Below are positions 6,482-13,773 of a DNA stretch of 14,151 nt, piece by piece (position 1 is the stretch's first letter; each line of letters starts with the position of its first letter). The stretch lies in NCBI GenBank assembly GCA_964602475.1, contig CAZRRN010000061.1, positions 1 through 14,151 on the forward strand, written 5' to 3'. The notes under the pieces are model-generated. The model made no database searches and was not told the origin of the DNA. It saw only the letters and a program-made list of their open reading frames with translations. The stretch comes from SZUA-448 sp964602475 (lineage in GTDB: Bacteria; Bacillota; Clostridia; Lachnospirales; Lachnospiraceae). The position numbers were made by a program, and so were the translations under genes.

Positions 6482-8728
6482 TTAGTCCAGATTCACCTTC
6501 GATCCCTTTCCGGTACGGCGCTTCAGTCGGAATTTCTTCACCGGAATCTGTTTGTCTTCAAACAGGAAGAACTCCTGTTTCGGGGTTGTTGCAGTTCCGT
6601 AGATTACATGATCCTTCTTCTCAAGAGAGATGGCTTTCACCCCGCGGCTTGCCTTTTTAAGCTCCGGTACATCCTCAAGAGGAAATGCAAGTGAATACCC
6701 TGCGGCGGTCAGAGTAATTACCTTAATGCCGCCATGTAGAATATCGGATGCAGAGAGCTGCGTGATACCGACCAGAAGATCCCGCTCCTCCAGCTTGGTT
6801 GTACTGACAACGGTACGGTTGGTTTCGAACTCGGCACCGGAGACCAGCTTGATATATCCGTTTTTGGTTTGGAATAAAAGCTGTGATTCAAACAATTCTT
6901 CAAATCCGATATAAAATACAAAATCCTCGTGACCTGCTTTACAGAGAGCATGAATCAAGGTTCCTTTGTCTTTTGGTTTACAGCGAGGAAGCGAGGAGGC
7001 CTTCATCTGGTAGAGATTTCCCTGAGCAGTGAAAACACAGAGCTTGTCTGTATTTTTCATCTTAACAATATGAACAAAGTCCTTCAGAGCATCCTCAGCA
7101 ATCCGTGAGAAGGTTGCAGCATCAACGGATTTTGTGTAACCAAACTTGTCTACTAATACATAAATATCTTCAATGACAACCTCTTCAACATAATCGGAAA
7201 CCGCTGCATCGATGATCTGCGTCTTTCTCGGAGTAGCGAACTGTTTTTTGTATTCCTTCAGGCGACCCTTGATGACCTTGCGGAGCTCTTTTGCTGAGCC
7301 AAGGATTCGATGATAGTCATCAATGCAGTCGTGAAGAGTCTGATCTTCCTCGTGAAGCTTTAGTATTTCCAGTCCGATCAGCTTGGAAAGCGGCATGGCG
7401 AGAATTGCATCTGCCTGCCGTTCTGTGAAGTCGAGTCTGGAAGCGTCTTCCTTGGAGCCAGGATGCTTGAATTTAATTGCGGTGGTATCGCCGTTAATCA
7501 GACAGGACTTTGCCTGCTTTAACGACGAACTGCCGCGGAGTACTTCAATAATAAGGTCAATCACGTCTGTTGCACGAATCAGACCATCTATAATCTCGAG
7601 GCGCTTTTCAGCCTTGTCGAGAAGATGCTGGTATTCTTTAGTATAAAGCTCATCCTGAAAGCTGACAAATTCCGAAATCATGTTCTTCAGGTTGAAGGTA
7701 ATCGGCTGCTGTTCCTTGACGGCGAGCAGATTGACACCGTAAGTATCCTCCAGCGGAGATTTGCGGAACAGACCATTCAGAAGATTCTCAATGTCGCGGT
7801 CCTTCTTTACTTCTATGACAATACGGATGCCTTCTTTGGAGGATTCATCACGTACATCATAAATTTCGTCGAACACCTTATTCTTTACAAGAGCAACCAG
7901 CGCTTCAACCAGACGCTGCTTGCTGCCGGATGCTGTATAGGGAATCTCGGTTACGATGATATTTTTACGTCCGTATTCACCATTCTCAATCATGGTTCGG
8001 GCTCTGACCTTGAGCTTTCCTTCTCCGCATTCATAGACAGACGGAAGAAAGCCGCCATTGGTAATAATCCCGCCGGTTGGGAAATCCGGTCCGGGAATAT
8101 ATGTCATCAGTTCAGGAATTGTGATGGTCGGATTGTCAATATATGCAATCACCCCGTCAATGACTTCGCCGACATTATGCGGAGGAATATTGGTTGCCAT
8201 ACCGACGGCAATACCGGTGGTTCCGTTGATCAGCAGGTTTGGCAGTGTGGCCGGAAGTACGACCGGCTCCTGCTCACTGTCATCAAAGTTCGGAATGTAG
8301 TCAACCAGACCCTTATCAAGATTATTGAGCATGGTCATCGCGCCTTCGGACAGACGAGCTTCGGTATATCGCATTGCTGCTGCGCCGTCACCATCAATGG
8401 AACCAAAGTTACCGTGACCGTCTACCAACGGAAGTGAGAGTGTGTATTTCTCCGACATATGAACAAGTGCTTCATAAATGGCGCTGTCTCCGTGCGGATG
8501 GTATTTACCCATGGTATCGCCTACAATACGCGCGCTTTTACGGTGCGGCTTCTTCGGATCAAGACCGAGTTCTGTCATGGCATATAGAATACGCCGTTGT
8601 ACCGGCTTCAGCCCATCTCTGATATCAGGCAGTGCACGTGCAATAATAACACTGATTGCGTAATCACGGAAGGAGGTTTTCATTTCCTCCGAAAAGTCCA
8701 GTTGTATAATTTCGTCTCGTTTCTCCAT
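6482..8728 (-). CDS. parC: Type IIA topoisomerase subunit A, topoisomerase IV type
   Basis: DNA-cleaving subunit that with the B subunit decatenates or relaxes DNA. Breakage-reunion domain from the N-terminus: DGLKPVQRRILYAM (38-51), KYHPHGDSAIYEA (75-87), catalytic tyrosine Y121 in AAMRYTEARL after R120, NLLINGTTGIAVGMATNIPP around 165-185. The long coiled-coil arm sits at about 360-480, and a divergent beta-pinwheel C-terminal domain fills roughly 510-748. No GyrA box (Q-K/R-RGG-x-G) is present, which favours topoisomerase IV over gyrase. Positions tied to quinolone sensitivity, S82 and E86, carry the ordinary residues. AGGAAGG lies nine bases before ATG 8728. Follows its B-subunit gene by 56 bases. 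Length 748 is normal. Gyrase versus topoisomerase IV is inferred from motifs; a chromosomal gyrA elsewhere is expected. Confidence 0.93.
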   Translation of the reverse strand: MEKRDEIIQLDFSEEMKTSFRDYAISVIIARALPDIRDGLKPVQRRILYAMTELGLDPKKPHRKSARIVGDTMGKYHPHGDSAIYEALVHMSEKYTLSLPLVDGHGNFGSIDGDGAAAMRYTEARLSEGAMTMLNNLDKGLVDYIPNFDDSEQEPVVLPATLPNLLINGTTGIAVGMATNIPPHNVGEVIDGVIAYIDNPTITIPELMTYIPGPDFPTGGIITNGGFLPSVYECGEGKLKVRARTMIENGEYGRKNIIVTEIPYTASGSKQRLVEALVALVKNKVFDEIYDVRDESSKEGIRIVIEVKKDRDIENLLNGLFRKSPLEDTYGVNLLAVKEQQPITFNLKNMISEFVSFQDELYTKEYQHLLDKAEKRLEIIDGLIRATDVIDLIIEVLRGSSSLKQAKSCLINGDTTAIKFKHPGSKEDASRLDFTERQADAILAMPLSKLIGLEILKLHEEDQTLHDCIDDYHRILGSAKELRKVIKGRLKEYKKQFATPRKTQIIDAAVSDYVEEVVIEDIYVLVDKFGYTKSVDAATFSRIAEDALKDFVHIVKMKNTDKLCVFTAQGNLYQMKASSLPRCKPKDKGTLIHALCKAGHEDFVFYIGFEELFESQLLFQTKNGYIKLVSGAEFETNRTVVSTTKLEERDLLVGITQLSASDILHGGIKVITLTAAGYSLAFPLEDVPELKKASRGVKAISLEKKDHVIYGTATTPKQEFFLFEDKQIPVKKFRLKRRTGKGSKVNLD

Positions 8729-8784
8729 GCGGAATATCCTTCCTGTTCTATAGGTCTGCCGGTATATCCGGTATTATTACGTAA

Positions 8785-10716
8785 TCAGATGTCCAGCGTC
8801 GCAAATCTGGCTTCCTCCAGAATGAAATCCCGTCGTGGGGGTACATTGCTGCTCATAAGAAGCGTTGTGACCTCATCGGCCTCAACGGTATCAGAAATCG
8901 TAACCTGTGCGAGAATACGCTGATCAGGATCCAACGTGGTCTCCCAGAGCTGATTCGCATCCATTTCACCGAGTCCTTTGTAACGCTGCAGGTTTGTAAT
9001 CTTGTTTGAAGCATTTTTTCGGAATTTTTCCAGCTCAAAATCATTAAAAATGTATTCGGACTGCTTGCCTTTTTTACCCTTTTCCGAGCTGTCATATTCT
9101 ACACGGTAAAGCGGCGGAAGACCGCGGTATACCTTGCCGGCGGTAATCAGTCCGGGCATAAAACGGTAAAAAAATGTCAGAAGAAGATTGCTGATGTGGG
9201 CGCCGTCAACATCGGCATCGGTCAGAATGATAATCTTATGATAACGGAGCTTGCCAAGGTCGAAATCATCGCCGATTCCGCAGCCGAATGAGGCAATCAT
9301 AGTCTTAATTTCGTTGTTGACCAGAATTTTCTCCAGTGTTGCTTTTTCGACATTGAGTATTTTCCCACGGAGCGGAAGCACTGCCTGCGTTTTGCGGTTT
9401 CTGGCTTCTTTGACCGTACCTCCCGCGGAATTACCCTCTACGATATAAAGTTCGCATTCCTCCGGCTTTTTAGAGGAACAGGAGGCAAGCTTGGATTTGG
9501 TGTCTACATCGTTCAACTGTTTCAGTACAGCGTTTCGAGCCTTATCGCCGGCGCGTCGGGCGGAGTAGGATCGAAGGGAATTATCAAGGATATTTTTAAG
9601 AATCTCGACATTTTTATCAAAGTACCGCGTTACCTCAGCCGAGAAGACCTCATCGACTGCAAACTTGGCATCCGTATTGCCAAGCTTCGTTTTTGTCTGG
9701 CCTTCAAACTGCGGATCGGGATGTTTGATTGAGACAATGGCAACAATACCGTTCCGGATATCCTTGCCGTCGAAATTCTCGTCCTTATCTTTCAGAATAC
9801 CGAGTTCTCTCGCATACTGGTTCATGACTCTTGTGAGAGCTGTCTTAAATCCGGTGACCAGGGTGCCGCCGTCCACTACGTTGATGCAGTTGCAATAAGC
9901 ATTGATCTGTTCGGTAAAGTGATCGGTATACTGGAACGCCGCTTCGACTTCAATTCCGCCGCTGGTTCCTTCAATGTAAATAGGATCGGGATGCAGTACA
10001 ACAGCTTCCCGGTTCATATAGGAAATATAGCTTTTGATTCCGTCAACTTCACAGTAGGTCTTCTTGATGTCGTTAATCTGGTCGTGAAAGTTTAATGTCA
10101 GATTTTTATTCAAGAAGGCGGTCTCTTTTAGCTTTTTGGTTATCAGCTCGCTGCTAAACTCTGTTGTTTCGAAAATTGTCGCATCCGGATAGAACACAAC
10201 CTTGGTACCGGTGTCGGATTTTGCACATTTGCCGATAACCGGAATCATACCGTTTACCAGTTCGGTGACGGGGTGACCGCCGTTTCGATATTCATCGCGG
10301 TAAATCAGACCATTTTTCCTGATTTCGACAATCATATGGGAGGAAAGAGCATTAACAACAGAAGCACCGACGCCGTGAAGACCGCCGGATACCTTGTAAA
10401 CCGTATTATCGAATTTTCCGCCGGCGTGGAGAATGGTATAGACAACGCGAACTGTCGGAATCTTTTTGGTGGGATGGATATCCACCGGAACTCCCCGACC
10501 GTGATCGGTGACGGATATGCCGCCGTCCTTCTGAAGTACGATGTCAATCTGGCTGCAGTGTCCAGCAAGATGCTCGTCGATACCGTTATCAAGAATCTCC
10601 CAGATCAGATGATGAAGACCGCGGGAACCGGTACTTCCGATATACATACCGGGACGCTTCCTGACTGCTTCAAGTCCCTCGAGAACGATGATCTGACTGC
10701 CTGTATATTGTTCCAT
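8785..10716 (-). CDS. parE: Type IIA topoisomerase subunit B, topoisomerase IV type
   Basis: ATPase subunit partnering the A subunit encoded just downstream. GHKL ATPase: E40 and N44 in WEILDNGIDEH, D71HGRG, and the lid GGLHGVGASVVNALS from 111. Transducer domain around 230-400. Toprim domain: catalytic E427 in YIVEGNSAGG, PLRGKILNVEKA (448-459), DADVDGAHI from 500 with acidic D500, D502 and D504. C-terminal tail with RYKGLGEMDANQLW and DRILAQV-like TLDPDQRILAQV. The 643-residue length lacks the large insert of enteric GyrB. Residue 429 is Asn where the family usually has Asp (EGDSAGG), and nearby GRDRR is replaced by ARNRK. Start ATG 10716 has AAAAGGGG six bases upstream and its own promoter. 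First gene of the operon parE-parC-queH. Confidence 0.93.
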   Translation of the reverse strand: MEQYTGSQIIVLEGLEAVRKRPGMYIGSTGSRGLHHLIWEILDNGIDEHLAGHCSQIDIVLQKDGGISVTDHGRGVPVDIHPTKKIPTVRVVYTILHAGGKFDNTVYKVSGGLHGVGASVVNALSSHMIVEIRKNGLIYRDEYRNGGHPVTELVNGMIPVIGKCAKSDTGTKVVFYPDATIFETTEFSSELITKKLKETAFLNKNLTLNFHDQINDIKKTYCEVDGIKSYISYMNREAVVLHPDPIYIEGTSGGIEVEAAFQYTDHFTEQINAYCNCINVVDGGTLVTGFKTALTRVMNQYARELGILKDKDENFDGKDIRNGIVAIVSIKHPDPQFEGQTKTKLGNTDAKFAVDEVFSAEVTRYFDKNVEILKNILDNSLRSYSARRAGDKARNAVLKQLNDVDTKSKLASCSSKKPEECELYIVEGNSAGGTVKEARNRKTQAVLPLRGKILNVEKATLEKILVNNEIKTMIASFGCGIGDDFDLGKLRYHKIIILTDADVDGAHISNLLLTFFYRFMPGLITAGKVYRGLPPLYRVEYDSSEKGKKGKQSEYIFNDFELEKFRKNASNKITNLQRYKGLGEMDANQLWETTLDPDQRILAQVTISDTVEADEVTTLLMSSNVPPRRDFILEEARFATLDI

Positions 10717-10785
10717 AAACTACCCCTTTTATACATTATCTTGTACCTAAAACGAAAAAAACCACTGTGTCTTGTTGTTACAGCC

Positions 10786-10813
10786 ATTATACCATATTGA
10801 AGCGAAATGGCAA
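10786..10813 (-). promoter_or_regulatory. Promoter of the parE-parC-queH operon
   Basis: Read on the minus strand: TTGCCA (10813-10808), a 16-base spacer, and a perfect TATAAT (10791-10786). The leader would be about 60 bases to the parE ATG at 10716. The element lies inside the N-terminal extension that the TagF-like frame would have if started at 10772, which argues against that start. Confidence 0.78.
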
Positions 10814-10825
10814 GTAAATTCCTCC

Positions 10826-10854
10826 TTTTCATTTTCCTGTCTGCGTGGTATACT
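10826..10854 (+). promoter_or_regulatory. Probable promoter of the TagF-like/tagD unit
   Basis: TATACT at 10849-10854 with a weak -35, TTTTCA at 10826-10831, separated by 17 bases. Predicted start near 10861 leaves a leader of about 28 bases before TTG 10889. It diverges from the parE promoter, with the two -35 boxes only about 12 bases apart, so the two polymerases may compete. Confidence 0.5.
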
Positions 10855-10888
10855 GAAAGGCAAATACGGATTAATACAGGAGGTTTTC

Positions 10889-12076
10889 TTGCTGCGCCGG
10901 AAACTCAAACTGTTTATTTATAGAATATATCGCAGAACAATACGGCGGACGAATCCGAGGCTGCTTATTTTTGAGAGTAATCTCGGACGCAGCTGCGGTG
11001 GAAATCCCAAGGCGATTTACGAAGAACTGGTACGCCGGGGGCTGGATAAAAAGTACCGGATCATCTGGATTTTTGTAGAGCCGGAGAAGAATACAATACC
11101 GGGACGCTGTGAAAAGCTTTGCAGGGAAAGTCTGCCGGCTCTCTGTAAAATGCAGTGCGCGGCAGCGTGGATTACGGATACGCGTCAGCCGCAGTATATT
11201 GTTAAGAATCCGAAGACCTTTTATCTAATGACGTGGCACGGAACTCCGCTGAAACGGCTTGGTTTTGATCTGGATACGCATGACGTGACATGGAGAGACC
11301 AGCTGGAACAGGATGTGTCACAGTGGGATTGTCTGCTTGCACAGAACAAAACAGGAGAACGGCTTTTACGGCAGTGCTTCAGCTACCGGGGCGATGTGCT
11401 TTGCGGAGGATATCCAAGGAATGATGTGCTGTGTGGAAAAAAGCAAAGGGATGATGCAGCCTGCAGAGAAGACCTGAAGGCTGATAAAACTAGCGAAGAG
11501 AAAAAAGAATGCGGAAAATACGGATTGCCTGCTGACAGGCGTATCATTCTTTATGCTCCGACCTGGAGAGAATACGAGAGCGAAGGAGAATGCAACGGGA
11601 TTTTCTGCCCGCCGCTTGATCTGGACAAAGTGTACGAGGCAGTCAGAGAAGACAGTATTTTCTTGATTAAATATCACTGCTATATAAGAAAGAAGCCGGA
11701 TTTAAGCAGGTTTCACGGAGTAATCCGGGATACAGATCTGGATATTTCTGAATTATATCCGATCAGTGATGTTCTGATTACGGATTACTCTTCGGTAATG
11801 TTTGACTATGCGATTCTGAACCGTCCGATGATTTTTTATGCATATGATCTGCAGCACTATGAAAAGACACAGGGGTTTTATTTTAATTTCAGAGAGTTTG
11901 TTCCGGGACCGGTTGCGACGACAACAGAGGAGCTGCTGTCTTATCTGAAGCCTGAGTATAATTTTGCTGATTTCCAAGATAGAATGGCAGCATTTCGGGA
12001 AGAATTTGTATCGCAGGACGATGGGAGAGCATCAGAACGCACCGTCGATTTGCTGTTAAACAGCATTTCAAAATGA
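10889..12076 (+). CDS. CDP-glycerol glycerophosphotransferase family protein (TagB/TagF-like)
   Basis: GT-B type transferase moving glycerol phosphate (or a related polyol phosphate) from a CDP donor during synthesis of wall teichoic acid or a similar anionic polymer, at the inner membrane face. Seen: a basic N-terminus (1-25, likely membrane-associating), YLMTWHGTPLKRLGFD with H117, LYAPTWREYE around 221-230, KYHCYI with H263, and LITDYSSVMFDYAILNRP from 297. A hydrophilic Cys- and Lys-rich insertion (about 182-212) lies between the two halves. Start choice: AGGAGG at 10878-10883 sits five bases before TTG 10889, giving 395 residues; the longer frame from 10772 would cross the parE promoter and its own. 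Too short for a full TagF with an N-terminal extension, so primase (TagB) or a capsule-type transferase is equally possible. tagD follows. Confidence 0.88.
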   Translation: MLRRKLKLFIYRIYRRTIRRTNPRLLIFESNLGRSCGGNPKAIYEELVRRGLDKKYRIIWIFVEPEKNTIPGRCEKLCRESLPALCKMQCAAAWITDTRQPQYIVKNPKTFYLMTWHGTPLKRLGFDLDTHDVTWRDQLEQDVSQWDCLLAQNKTGERLLRQCFSYRGDVLCGGYPRNDVLCGKKQRDDAACREDLKADKTSEEKKECGKYGLPADRRIILYAPTWREYESEGECNGIFCPPLDLDKVYEAVREDSIFLIKYHCYIRKKPDLSRFHGVIRDTDLDISELYPISDVLITDYSSVMFDYAILNRPMIFYAYDLQHYEKTQGFYFNFREFVPGPVATTTEELLSYLKPEYNFADFQDRMAAFREEFVSQDDGRASERTVDLLLNSISK

Positions 12077-12189
12077 TTGTTCGCGCAAGAAGTTGGCTTT
12101 GCAAATTTACGGACAGGATTAGGAGTTGTGTTTGCGCGCGGCTTGACACAGGATCTGTAATATAAAAGCAGCGCAGAAATGAGGATATT

Positions 12190-12591
12190 ATGAAAAAAGT
12201 GATAACCTATGGAACCTTTGACCTGCTGCATATCGGTCATATCAATATTCTGCGCCGGGCTCGTGAACTCGGGGATTATCTTATTGTTGCCCTGTCTTCC
12301 GATGAATTTAATGCGATAAAGCACAAAGAGGCATATCATCCTTATGAAGATCGTAAAAAAATACTCGAGGCAATCCGCTATGTCGATCAGGTAATACCGG
12401 AATATACATGGGATCAGAAGATTCAGGATGTTGTGAATAATAAGGTAGACATTTTTGTTATGGGAGATGATTGGAAGGGGCAGTTTGATTTTTTAAAGGA
12501 ATACTGCGAGGTCATTTATCTTCCACGCACGGAAGGAATATCAACAACTAAAATAAAGCATGATCTGAATCTTGGTGGAAAGCAGCAGTAA
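12190..12591 (+). CDS. tagD: Glycerol-3-phosphate cytidylyltransferase
   Basis: Makes CDP-glycerol from CTP and sn-glycerol-3-phosphate, the donor for glycerophosphotransferases such as the gene before it. Nucleotidyltransferase fold of 133 residues, matching TagD length. Seen: YGTFDLLHIGHINILRRA (7-24) with the HxGH motif that binds CTP, the DRKKILEAIRYVD region, MGDDWKG around 91-97, and the signature RTEGISTTKI at about 113-122. GAGG at 12181-12184 lies five bases before ATG. The 113-base gap after the TagF-like gene holds no convincing promoter or terminator, so co-transcription is likely. Confidence 0.96.
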   Translation: MKKVITYGTFDLLHIGHINILRRARELGDYLIVALSSDEFNAIKHKEAYHPYEDRKKILEAIRYVDQVIPEYTWDQKIQDVVNNKVDIFVMGDDWKGQFDFLKEYCEVIYLPRTEGISTTKIKHDLNLGGKQQ

Positions 12592-12643
12592 TGTGGGTAT
12601 GAGCTTCTGTACAGAATTCAATGTAAAAATTTATAAAAAAGAC

Positions 12644-12670
12644 TAAAGTAAAATAAAAATAGTCCGATAT
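12644..12670 (+). promoter_or_regulatory. Sigma-28 (SigD/FliA) promoter of flgM-flgN-flgK
   Basis: TAAA at 12644-12647, a 15-base spacer, and TCCGATAT at 12663-12670, which matches seven of eight positions of the sigma-28 -10 element GCCGATAT with the standard spacing. It lies about 70 bases before flgM. This placement makes flgM, the inhibitor of sigma-28, part of its own target's regulon: a negative feedback loop typical of flagellar late genes. Confidence 0.88.
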
Positions 12671-12738
12671 ACAATTCAGAACGGAAGAGTTCCTGCCGGG
12701 AAAGGCAGAAGCCGTTGAAAGAAAAGGTGGTGATTTGA

Positions 12739-13017
12739 ATGCGTATTGATGCTTTTACTCAGGTCAGTCAGCTGTACCAGAACAATAACACCAAAAAAGT
12801 GTTTAAGTCGAACGCAACACAAAGCGCAGACAAACTGGAAATTTCACAGATCGGTAAGGATTACCAGATTGCGAAAAATGCAGTGGCTGCAGCACCGGAT
12901 GTACGTGAGGACAAAGTGAATGCAATTCGTTCGCAGATGGTCTCAGGCACCTACAATGTACAGATGGAGGAAGTTGCGGATAAGCTTTTGGACAGCTACT
13001 ACAACGAAACCGTTTAG
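12739..13017 (+). CDS. flgM: Anti-sigma-28 factor FlgM
   Basis: Small cytoplasmic protein that binds and silences sigma-28 until the hook-basal body is complete, when it is exported or otherwise cleared. 92 residues, typical length. Seen: an N-terminal disordered stretch opening MRIDAFTQVSQLYQ, a central DKLEISQIGKDYQIAKNAV segment, and a C-terminal helical region (DVREDKVNAIRSQMVSGTY, then ADKLLDSYY) that matches the sigma-binding part of the family. AAGGTGG at 12724-12730 is eight bases before ATG. First gene behind a sigma-28 promoter, followed 48 bases on by flgN. Confidence 0.95.
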   Translation: MRIDAFTQVSQLYQNNNTKKVFKSNATQSADKLEISQIGKDYQIAKNAVAAAPDVREDKVNAIRSQMVSGTYNVQMEEVADKLLDSYYNETV

Positions 13018-13046
13018 TGTTATGAGCAACCAGGTTCATAACACTA
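13015..13046 (+). other. 11-bp perfect hairpin between flgM and flgN
   Basis: TAGTGTTATGA (13015-13025) and TCATAACACTA (13036-13046) are perfect inverse complements around a 10-base loop. The left arm contains the flgM stop codon and the right arm ends four bases before the flgN ribosome site GGGAG at 13051. No T run follows, so it is not a standard terminator. It may protect or process the mRNA, or tune flgN translation; that role is inference. Confidence 0.6.
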
Positions 13047-13065
13047 CAACGGGAGACCTCATATT

Positions 13066-13581
13066 ATGGCAAGCCTTACAGAAGAACTCATCAATGTACT
13101 GCAGAACGAGCAGGACATTTATAATGAACTGATACCGATAACCGAGTCAAAGACACGGATTATCATTAAAAATGACCTCAATTCCCTGCAGGAAATTACA
13201 GAAAAAGAGCAGATCGCCGTGGAACGGCTGAATTCGCTCGAACACAAGCGGGAAGAGGTCATTATAAATATCGGGACAGTGCTGAGCAGAGATCCGAAGA
13301 CACTGAACCTGAGAACAATGGTGAAGATTCTGGAAAAAAGACCGGAAGAACAGAAGATTTTAGCCGCACTTCATGATTCACTGACTAAATCGATCAAGCG
13401 GCTGACCGATGCAAATGAACGTAATAAAGCACTGATTGATCAATCCCTAGAGATGATTCAGTTTGAAATGAATCTGATTCAAAGCACAAGGATGGCGCCG
13501 GGGAGCGGTAATTACACGAAGGGAGCATCTCGGGTTGAGATGCAGGCTGCGCAGACAGGGATGTTTGACGCAAAGCAGTGA
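13066..13581 (+). CDS. flgN: Flagellar export chaperone FlgN
   Basis: Cytoplasmic chaperone for the hook-filament junction proteins FlgK and FlgL, delivering them to the flagellar type III export apparatus. 171 residues, almost wholly helical and charged, with heptad-like stretches at about 1-60 and 95-145. Seen: LTEELINVLQNEQDIYNEL at the start and the mid-region EITEKEQIAVERLNSLEHKR typical of the family; the C-terminus (from about 147) is Gly/Ala-rich and flexible. Start ATG 13066 has GGGAG ten bases upstream. Sits between flgM and flgK, as in other Gram-positive flagellar clusters. Confidence 0.92.
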   Translation: MASLTEELINVLQNEQDIYNELIPITESKTRIIIKNDLNSLQEITEKEQIAVERLNSLEHKREEVIINIGTVLSRDPKTLNLRTMVKILEKRPEEQKILAALHDSLTKSIKRLTDANERNKALIDQSLEMIQFEMNLIQSTRMAPGSGNYTKGASRVEMQAAQTGMFDAKQ

Positions 13582-13590
13582 GAAGACAGG

Positions 13591-13773
13591 ATGACATTCA
13601 GAACGGATGCCGCAGCGACGAAACTCACAGTCCGATTTTCGTGTGAATACGTTTGGGCACTGTTCTATTTTTATACCATTTTTTTGCTTGCAATATATGC
13701 TTATATAAAAAAGCGCTCCACGAGGACGCACAGGCGTACTCTTTGTAAGCATTATAAGGAGGATAGACGATGA
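13591..13773 (+). CDS. Doubtful 60-residue membrane ORF between flgN and flgK
   Basis: Not recognised. An open frame from ATG 13591 encodes a basic N-terminus, one hydrophobic stretch (about residues 20-39, with many aromatic residues) and a very basic tail, ending in an ATGA overlap with flgK. Against it: the upstream GAAGACAGG is a poor ribosome site, the last codons simply read through the flgK ribosome site, and the hydrophobic stretch coincides with an AT-rich spacer. It is probably a chance frame in a 188-base gap that otherwise holds only the flgK ribosome site and small stem-loops. Confidence 0.18.
   Translation: MTFRTDAAATKLTVRFSCEYVWALFYFYTIFLLAIYAYIKKRSTRTHRRTLCKHYKEDRR

Noticed and set aside
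7625..8437. 270-codon plus-strand frame opposite the topoisomerase A gene
   Set aside because: Shadow of a highly conserved coding sequence; no ribosome site and no recognisable domain.
10273..10800. 175-codon plus-strand frame opposite the start of parE
   Set aside because: Antisense shadow of the conserved ATPase domain that also crosses the parE promoter.
10772..10888. N-terminal extension of the TagF-like protein
   Set aside because: It overlaps the parE promoter and the gene's own -10, while AGGAGG is placed exactly for TTG 10889.
12143..12166. TTGACA (12143-12148) followed by TATAAA (12161-12166) as a tagD promoter
   Set aside because: The spacer is only 12 bases, too short for sigma-A.
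12605..12616. 12-bp palindrome TTCTGTACAGAA upstream of the flgM promoter
   Set aside because: Palindromes of this length are expected about three times by chance in 14 kb and no second copy was seen.
13726..13734. ACGCACAGG resembling part of the c-di-GMP-I (GEMM) riboswitch, upstream of flgK
   Set aside because: Only this short piece matches; the remaining conserved blocks and stems are missing and only about 35 bases remain before the flgK start, too few for the aptamer.
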